This document shows positions 57,709 through 64,000 of a stretch of 64,000 bases of DNA, in pieces. The notes below the pieces were generated by a model. It did no database searches, was not told the origin of the DNA, and worked only from the letters and a program-made list of their open reading frames with translations. Position 1 is the stretch's first letter. Each line of letters starts with the position of its first letter. The DNA lies in contig NC_065423.1 of the NCBI RefSeq assembly GCF_024362695.1, forward strand, positions 4,271,001 to 4,335,000. Reading direction: 5' to 3'. Source of the stretch: Pectinophora gossypiella (lineage: Eukaryota > Arthropoda > Insecta > Lepidoptera > Gelechiidae). Position numbers and translations under genes: made by a program.

Positions 57709-58627
57709 TCTAACACGCTTTTATAACCTTTAAAACAACCTAGCTAGAGTTTACTGTAGCAAAGGCCTCGATTATGAAGGTTTGGCGCGTTTCGCGTAAG
57801 ACGTTTCGTTAACGCTCTAATACATCGCCTATCCGGGCGCACACAAACTTAACCTACTTTGAATTTGCCAGGTCTTAAACTAGCGCCGTCCTTCACCCAC
57901 AATAAGTGGAAGAAAGAGATAGCTAGTCTTAAGTCTTGTCAAATTAAGTGTAAAATGAAGCTGGTGGTTGCCCATATCGGCACCATTGTTTGAATTCACC
58001 GTGAGCCCCTGAACGCACCGGGCAATGCTCCGCATCTCAATAAACATGAACCTGTAATAGGCGTTTTTGTGGCTAGCATTAATATAGGTCTGATTGCGAC
58101 AAACGTTTTATGAACAAACAATGACGTATTCGTTACGTGTAATATTCAACGACACTGCCAAATACTTACTAAATTAATATAAGAATCCGCTAAAGTCCTT
58201 TTATCTATGCCTTCAGTATGGACTACTTACTTACTACTAGTCACTTTTACATTGACTAATTTATGGTTTAAGTAACTAATTTAAAACGATCGTCGTAATA
58301 AGACCTTCAAGACTGCCATGCTAGCCACACTTTACAATCCAAAACCAGTGATATCGATTTTGTAACGTACGATTCGGAATCAAGTGTGGTGCTCATACGA
58401 TTATTAGATTAATATATCAAGAACGCTTAGTGCCTTCTCCTAATTTGTAGTCATTATTAGACAATAATGTTCAAGCTAAGACTGATGGCTACTCGTTAAG
58501 ATTGGGGCTAGCCGCTAAATTGAATGGTTCAATAATACATGAAACTTGTGGCCTTTTATGATCGCGATGTGTATATAAATAATAATTAATGTAGTTAATG
58601 CTTCTATTTTCTTAACGTCAACAATAC

Positions 58628-58633
58628 AATAAA
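58628..58633 (+). terminator. AATAAA signal of Cdk1 (distal)
   Basis: About 920 bases after the stop codon. Another AATAAA at 58039-58044 would give a shorter 3' UTR. Which is used cannot be told from sequence. Confidence 0.45.
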
Positions 58634-58639
58634 GTACTG

Positions 58640-60327
58640 GGTTCTGAATTCAAATTCTGATACAGGATAAATCTAATAATTTATGAACATGTTAATTTGC
58701 GTTCATTTGTTGGAAATGCGATAATTTCCGAGGGACATTCAGAAAATAAGTAGTACGGTTGTAATGACGCTTTGCTGCCGCACATTGGGCCTCACGCCTA
58801 AATTTTGTATTACGATTTTCAATATGATAGCTTTTCGCGAATATGCCTTATAGTGAAAACCTCATAAGACTTTTTGAAAAATCACTTTCGGATTTAATTT
58901 GTGTTAACAAAACTTCGCAATGGACACGCTAGTTTCGATACAGGTAAAATAAAATAAGAAATTTTATTGAAGAAAATCACTACAGAATGTGAATCTTCAA
59001 AAAACCCCTTACGTGGGTTTCACTAAAAAGCGACAATATACGATTTGAGAAAAAATACCAAACGAAATATGTTAACACTAACAGGTATTTAGATGTCTTT
59101 TGCTTGTATAATCCCTGATCTAATGAAATTAGTCGATCTAAATCTGAAATGAATTCTACAAATAGTAATATCTGTAGGGCTATCATACGCAGCGTCATAA
59201 AATTTTGTCACGGTCACTTTATCGATTCTGTCGATATAATTATGTCGTTTTGTCGGTTGGTGCTAATATGGTGAACCCGAATAAGTCATGTCGTTCTGTC
59301 AAAATACGAACAAAGTCACGTGAAAACTTATCGATTTTGACAAAATGTATTGAATCGATCGATGATTTTATCACGTTGCGCATGCGTTGTTAGCCCTGCT
59401 GTTGTGTGGCCCATTATGCTCGTATTATTTATCTCGTGACGCGCTTGATGTAATTTTAATTGTAGATTTTATAAGAGTATTTATAGGACGGTTTGAATAA
59501 TTCTGAATTTTCTACTTGATGCCTCGGCTAGCGTCCGGTACGCCGGCTTCAGTTGGTATTTGTGTAGTTTAGGTTATGAGGCAACATTTTTAGCCTTGGG
59601 AATTTATAGTTATCGCGATATGATCCGACTTGCGTTATTTAAATAAAATATGTCGATTTCTCACCTCCGTTTCAGGTCATACCGGGATGATAACCAGTAT
59701 GAGTGTTTTGTAATTTTGGACCAATTTGGGGTTAAAAGGCCACATTGAATTAGTCTAAAACATTACAGTTATTTATATGTGCAAATGTGCAATGCTTGCT
59801 ATATTGCTTTTTGGATGATTCAATGTCGCCTCTTTAGACCAAAATTAGATAAAGATGTTATCTTGACAACATAAACCTCTGCGTGCAGTGGTCAGGTTAT
59901 TCTCATTTATTTATTGTAAATAGAACATTTAATTATCCAAGTGCCAAAACATTGTATTGTGATTGAAGATTGATATCCAGTATTTGTCCTGTTACTTATA
60001 TTCGCATCGTCAACTGACCATTGCATTTTAATTTAATTTAGTCTTAAAATGAATTGATGAATTGCATTTAACTAATAGGATTGATTGAATGAAAATTCCA
60101 TTTAGGTATTCGTAATTTTGTAAAATATATGATGAGTATTTTAGTAGTTTGGTGGTTTAATTTCTTTCTTACTCATACAAATGAAATTAAAAACATTCAA
60201 ATATGTCTAGTTTATTGCTTCCGGTAAAAACTTACAAAGTAAACAACAAAATAATATGGCTAGTTACTCGTTAGTGTAACAAATAAATAAATCTAATTTA
60301 TTACTACCTTCACTACATTATTAGTGC
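58640..60327. other. Spacer downstream of Cdk1
   Basis: No gene seen. It contains a MITE-3 copy, an A/T-rich background and a cluster of ATCGAT motifs at 59205-59400. Confidence 0.5.
59728..59842. mobile_element. MITE-3, short diverged copy
   Basis: Left GGGGTTAAAAGGCCACATTG and right CAATGTCGCCTCTTTAGACC; core ATATGTGCAAATGTGCAATG. Confidence 0.55.
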
Positions 60328-60664
60328 TGATTCCTGCAGACACCATCTAATTTGAGTTTGTTATACCTGTTATTTTCTTATCCGCTGAAAACGAAAGGGA
60401 CGGGTAATCAACAGGCATAACATTTATGGAACGCACGTATATATTAGACATTTAGTTGACCAAAAACTCCCGGTAGAATTAAGTTGACAGCACACGTCAA
60501 ATTTAATGGCTTGTATACAAAAGAGAGAGAACCTATTTGATTCGCCCGGGTTATTCACTCATTAAATTAACATCTTAATAATCAGTCCCTTTCCTTTTAG
60601 CCGTATAAGAAAAAGACAGTTATAACTTAAATTTTGAAGGTATCTGCAGGAATCAGGGTCATTA
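60328..60664. mobile_element. MITE-2, full length
   Basis: Left GCTGATTCCTGCAGACACC and right GGTATCTGCAGGAATCAGGG form inverted ends. The DIRS element starts about 70 bases beyond it. Confidence 0.7.
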
Positions 60665-60731
60665 CTATGCTAAAAAATCTGTATATTTACCCCGAGCTAC
60701 GGAAAAACCGAAGCAGGGTACCCAGTTACAT

Positions 60732-60799
60732 AATAGACCCGTTTTTCCCCCGAAGGGTATAAAACGGATATTTAGGTTTCAGCCGTAGCTTGAACCACA
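60732..60799 (-). repeat. DIRS right terminal repeat, outer end
   Basis: 68 bases that are a perfect inverted copy of 60971-61038. On the minus strand it ends AAAACGGGTCTATT, the presumed terminus of the element. Confidence 0.75.
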
Positions 60800-60970
60800 T
60801 TGAAGATTACACTTTGACATTCGTTCGTATTTCATTCATTCCTACCGTCTTTCAACAGTGGGAGTGAGTAGTTCGGAGCTAGTTCACTATACCTGTCCTT
60901 TTCTTATTTGATGTTAGCAGCGCGTGGCGGCCATTTTCTTCAGTACCATAAGCTGGCAAGGAAATTAAGG

Positions 60971-61072
60971 TGTGGTTCAAGCTACGGCTGAAACCTAAAT
61001 ATCCGTTTTATACCCTTCGGGGGAAAAACGGGTCTATTTAGGTGTTCGAGCCTACGCTTGAACCACATTGAA
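60971..61072 (-). repeat. DIRS internal complementary region
   Basis: 60971-61038 is complementary to the right outer end. 61036-61072 starts TTAGGTGTTCGAGCC and shares a 19-base direct repeat (GCTTGAACCACATTGAAGA) with 60788-60806. In the DIRS model this region is complementary to the right and left element ends joined together. Confidence 0.65.
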
Positions 61073-61348
61073 GACGTGTTTATTATCTGCCAGCGCTGCT
61101 ACTCTAAGCGTACTGTGATGTATCAATAAAAGAGTTATTCAGAAATGATAATAATTATTATTTATTTAACACTTATTATTTTAATTGTGAATAAAATCAA
61201 CCTTAATTGTGAATTAATCAAACTTACAACTTGTTTTATGATTCAAAATAAATTTATACTTATCAACTAGTGAGACTTGTATTTTTTTATTTTTTTTATT
61301 TTTATTTTTTTTATTTTTTTTACTTTATCATTATTATTATTTTTTATA

Positions 61349-62320
61349 TTAAATTGAGGAGAACGTAGTATTTAAGACATTAACATTTTGTCTCGGTTCG
61401 ATAACAACTTCTTTAAAATAATGGCGGAAGAGAGTGTTCTTGGATTTCCAATTTCCTCTCTGTAGTATTTCATCTATGCTGCTGTTGCTGGACCAGCTAT
61501 TAGTTGCAACTGCGCCTCTGAAACTTCCTGCTGAAGCCGAGATTCCTGCTTGTTTGAATAAGGACCTTATCCAACCCGCAATGACAGAACGAGATGCGTT
61601 TCTAACTCTACCTCTGGTGGAGATAAATAAATTTTGTAAACTTGATCGGCGTGCTTTTGACATAGCTATTTGACGTTTTACCCAACTAACAAGGTCCAAT
61701 CGACTTTCAGAAGCATCAGGAGTCTTTCTCAGCAGCCATCCCGATTGCCTGTGAGATGTTGTGTCTGTTTTTGAGCCAAATTTAGGCCAGAAGATTAACT
61801 CATCACCTTTGTCTTCAAAGTTTTCCTTCTCTAGAGTCAAGAGCGTCAGATCATGAACCCTTCTGCCGGTAGCTAACAGAAGCAAAACAGAAGTATGTCT
61901 TGAAACAGCAAAAAGGTTATCCTGATTTAGTTCATACCTTTTAAGGAAATTTATTAAATCTTCTATTCGCCAAGATAAGGGTTTTTTGATTGGAGGCTTA
62001 TCAGCAAAGATGCCTTTGATTATTTGCCTAACTAAAGGGTGTGAAGCAAGTTCTTGTGCGCGAGAGGGGTTGCTAAAGTTGGCAACGACTGACTTGTGTA
62101 CTGCTATTGTTCTGGGAGCTAGCTTTATAACCCTATAAAGGAAACACAGATACTTAGCAACATCTTCAGGGTCAGGATTATCGATGCGGATGTCATTTTT
62201 ACTGGCCCACTGGCACCATCTTGACCATATAGGCTTGTAGGTCTGCAAAGTGGATTTCCTCCATGATGACTGCAACAATGAAACCTGATTTTCAGGCCAG
62301 TCTTTTATGTATCTGTTCCA
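61349..62320 (-). CDS. DIRS tyrosine recombinase
   Basis: Would join circular element DNA to the chromosome. The core begins near WRKSTLQTYKPIWSRW (N-terminal SAM-like domain) and has the first catalytic Arg in LLATGRRVHDL, the second in GSFRGAVAT and the Tyr in LFRHYFKEV near the end. The His normally three residues before the second Arg is replaced by Gly. The frame stays open upstream to 63970, through all of the RT coding region, so the true start is unknown; the start given is where the recognisable domain begins. Confidence 0.85.
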   Translation of the reverse strand, partial: WNRYIKDWPENQVSLLQSSWRKSTLQTYKPIWSRWCQWASKNDIRIDNPDPEDVAKYLCFLYRVIKLAPRTIAVHKSVVANFSNPSRAQELASHPLVRQIIKGIFADKPPIKKPLSWRIEDLINFLKRYELNQDNLFAVSRHTSVLLLLATGRRVHDLTLLTLEKENFEDKGDELIFWPKFGSKTDTTSHRQSGWLLRKTPDASESRLDLVSWVKRQIAMSKARRSSLQNLFISTRGRVRNASRSVIAGWIRSLFKQAGISASAGSFRGAVATNSWSSNSSIDEILQRGNWKSKNTLFRHYFKEVVIEPRQNVNVLNTTFSSI

Positions 62321-63999
62321 ACCCGAACCTTCCAGACCCCTAACTTCAAGTGTTCTATTCCTGGCGGTGGACGATTCGTTCTGAGATCGATGAGGTTCTC
62401 TTGAAGGTTTGGAATTAGAAGCGGTGGTTTCGATATGCGATGGAGTTCTGGAATCCAGAATGCTCTGTCCCAGATGGGAGCCACTACGAGGTATTGACCC
62501 TGTGACGTCTTCAGGTGGTTCAATACGCGAGGGATGAGTGCTGGCGGAGGGAAGATCCATCCCAACTTGTATCGCCACGTCCTGCTGAACGCATCTGTAA
62601 AGTGACTGTGTGTGTCTGTGGCATCTTCGCTGACGTAAATCGAGACAACAGCTGATCTCCTCGAAGCAAACAGGTCTATTACAGGTTTGCCAAGTTCTTG
62701 GAATATCCAGTCTAAGATCTGTTTGCTCAGATGCCACTCTGGGAGAGCTTTTTCCCGCGATAATCCGTCTGCTATTCCGTTGTACAGCCCAGGAATGTGG
62801 CGAGCTATGAGGTGGCACTGTACACGTTCGCAGTAGTGAAGGATTTTCTGTGCTGCTTCGAGTAGCTTGTTTGATCTCGTGCCGCCTTGTTTGTTGATGT
62901 ACGCAATACTTGTCCGGTTGTCTGACTGTAGTAAGATGGTTTTTCCTTGTAGGGTGTATCCCAGGCGCTGGAGCACTTCGAAGACTGTCCAAAGCTCCTT
63001 CATATTGCTGTGCCACTTTTTCTGCGACTGATTCCATCCGCCCCATAGATGGCGACTGTTCACAATTGCGCCCCAACCCACGTCTGCCGCGTCTGTTGTA
63101 ATAAAAATTGACGGATCTGGATAGTGAATCGGCGTCGCCATGCGAACATTCTTCAACCACCAGTTCAATTCCGTCATTACTATTGGTGGAATTGAAAATC
63201 TTCGACGTGGCTGTGTACGAGGTAGTATTTGTGACGCTTTCTGTATAAGGCGACAGTGAAGACGCCCGAGTGGTACCACAAATGATGCGAAGTTCAGCTT
63301 GCCGAGGATTACTTTGGCGCTGTGCCAGCTCCATCGGTTTTTCCTTAGTAATTCCTTGATGCTGTTGCTCAATTGTAGAACTTTCGCCTTGGATAGGCTC
63401 TTCGTGTTCCTTCGCGTGTCCCAGGTCACTCCAAGGTATTCTATTCGGGTTACAGGTTTTGTAGATGATTTGGTTTGGTTCACCTGCCATCCCAAATTCT
63501 TTAGGTATTTTATGGCAACAATCACCTGCTTCTCCAGAGTGTACTGGTTTTCGTGAAAGATTAGAAAATCGTCCAAGTAAACGATCACTCGTAACCCTTT
63601 CATTCTCAATTGCTGTGCGACCCAGTTTGTTATCTTGGCAAAAGCTGCGGGTGCACTCGCCAAGCCAAAAGGAAGGCAGGTCATTTCGTAGACTGTATTT
63701 TGATACACCAGGGACAAGTATCGTCGATGACTTTCCCTGACCGGAACATGAAAATACGCCTGTGATATGTCTAACTTCATCATATAATCGTTTCTCTGTA
63801 TGTGACTGGGAATTTGAAACTGATTTATCAGGCGGAACTTGGGGGCTAAGACATAATCGTTGAGTCTCTTCAGGTTGAATATAGGCCGGTTTTCTCCGTT
63901 TGATTTTTTCCTTAAAAACATCGTAGAGAGATATCCCGCTTCTTGGGTACTTTTTTGCAAAGCTCTGCAATTTAGAAGTTTTAAGATTTCTTTTGACAT
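62305..63999 (-). CDS. DIRS reverse transcriptase, RNase H and methylase-like region (5' end off window)
   Basis: 564 codons are visible and the frame is open to the window edge. Numbering from the first visible Met: RT has KLDISQAYFHVPV (Asp77), LPFGLASAP and YLDD (141-144). RNase H has TTDAADVGWG (D303), E335, D360 in LLQSDNRTS and D411 in IADGLSRE. The C-terminal part starting DLFASRR and containing FPPPALIPRVL corresponds to the region of DIRS elements compared with DNA adenine methylases; that role is uncertain. All RT and RNase H catalytic residues expected are present. It overlaps the recombinase frame. Confidence 0.9.
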   Translation of the reverse strand: MSKEILKLLNCRALQKSTQEAGYLSTMFLRKKSNGENRPIFNLKRLNDYVLAPKFRLINQFQIPSHIQRNDYMMKLDISQAYFHVPVRESHRRYLSLVYQNTVYEMTCLPFGLASAPAAFAKITNWVAQQLRMKGLRVIVYLDDFLIFHENQYTLEKQVIVAIKYLKNLGWQVNQTKSSTKPVTRIEYLGVTWDTRRNTKSLSKAKVLQLSNSIKELLRKNRWSWHSAKVILGKLNFASFVVPLGRLHCRLIQKASQILPRTQPRRRFSIPPIVMTELNWWLKNVRMATPIHYPDPSIFITTDAADVGWGAIVNSRHLWGGWNQSQKKWHSNMKELWTVFEVLQRLGYTLQGKTILLQSDNRTSIAYINKQGGTRSNKLLEAAQKILHYCERVQCHLIARHIPGLYNGIADGLSREKALPEWHLSKQILDWIFQELGKPVIDLFASRRSAVVSIYVSEDATDTHSHFTDAFSRTWRYKLGWIFPPPALIPRVLNHLKTSQGQYLVVAPIWDRAFWIPELHRISKPPLLIPNLQENLIDLRTNRPPPGIEHLKLGVWKVRVGTDT

Positions 64000-64000
64000 T

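Larger units (their letters stand above)
60732..64000 (-). mobile_element. DIRS-type tyrosine-recombinase retrotransposon, 3' part
   Basis: Minus-strand element running off the right edge. In element order: reverse transcriptase, RNase H, methylase-like region, tyrosine recombinase, about 310 bases of A/T-rich DNA, an internal complementary region (about 61072-60971), then a right terminal repeat ending near 60732. DIRS elements have this order, use a tyrosine recombinase instead of an integrase and make no target duplication. The 5' end and any gag are outside the window. Confidence 0.88.

Overview
The window is animal nuclear DNA, most likely from a moth or butterfly (Lepidoptera). Its genes have introns with GT-AG splice sites and AATAAA signals. 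The intergenic and intronic DNA is crowded with short elements of lepidopteran style: tRNA-derived SINEs whose tails end in ATGATGATG, LINE tails encoding CAGCAGTGGG-type motifs, and many small inverted-repeat elements. No bacterial operons, CRISPR arrays or genuine tRNA/rRNA genes were seen. Gene models were built by hand from splice sites, reading phase and protein similarity recalled from known families.

Layout. 1-8.5 kb: no gene, only repeats and a TG microsatellite. 8.5-18.9 kb (minus): a complete 12-exon lysosomal glucosylceramidase gene (GBA copy A). 18.9-24.1 kb: repeat-rich spacer. 24.2-41.0 kb (minus): a second complete 12-exon glucosylceramidase gene (copy B) with the same intron phases. 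Its last intron carries a young Ty1/copia retrotransposon (24.4-30.2 kb) with identical LTRs, and that element is itself broken by a later 0.6-kb insertion. 43.1-48.6 kb (minus): a large gene for an unrecognised low-complexity protein of at least 1,627 residues whose 5' end was not found. 52.4-57.7 kb (plus): a complete 7-exon Cdk1 gene with E2F-like and CHR-like sites upstream. 60.7-64 kb (minus): the 3' part of a DIRS-type tyrosine-recombinase retrotransposon (RT, RNase H, putative methylase, recombinase, then inverted repeats), running off the right edge.

The two glucosylceramidases would both hydrolyse glucosylceramide in the lysosome. Both keep the two catalytic glutamates but differ around the active site, which suggests tandem duplication followed by divergence. 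Cdk1 is a cell-cycle kinase unrelated in pathway. The strongest leads are the DIRS 3' end, whose inverted repeats fit the ITR/internal-complementary-region model and predict the sequence of the unseen left end; a SINE family that appears to fuse a tRNA-like head to a 5S rRNA internal promoter; the large orphan gene; and the stacked insertions inside the copia element.
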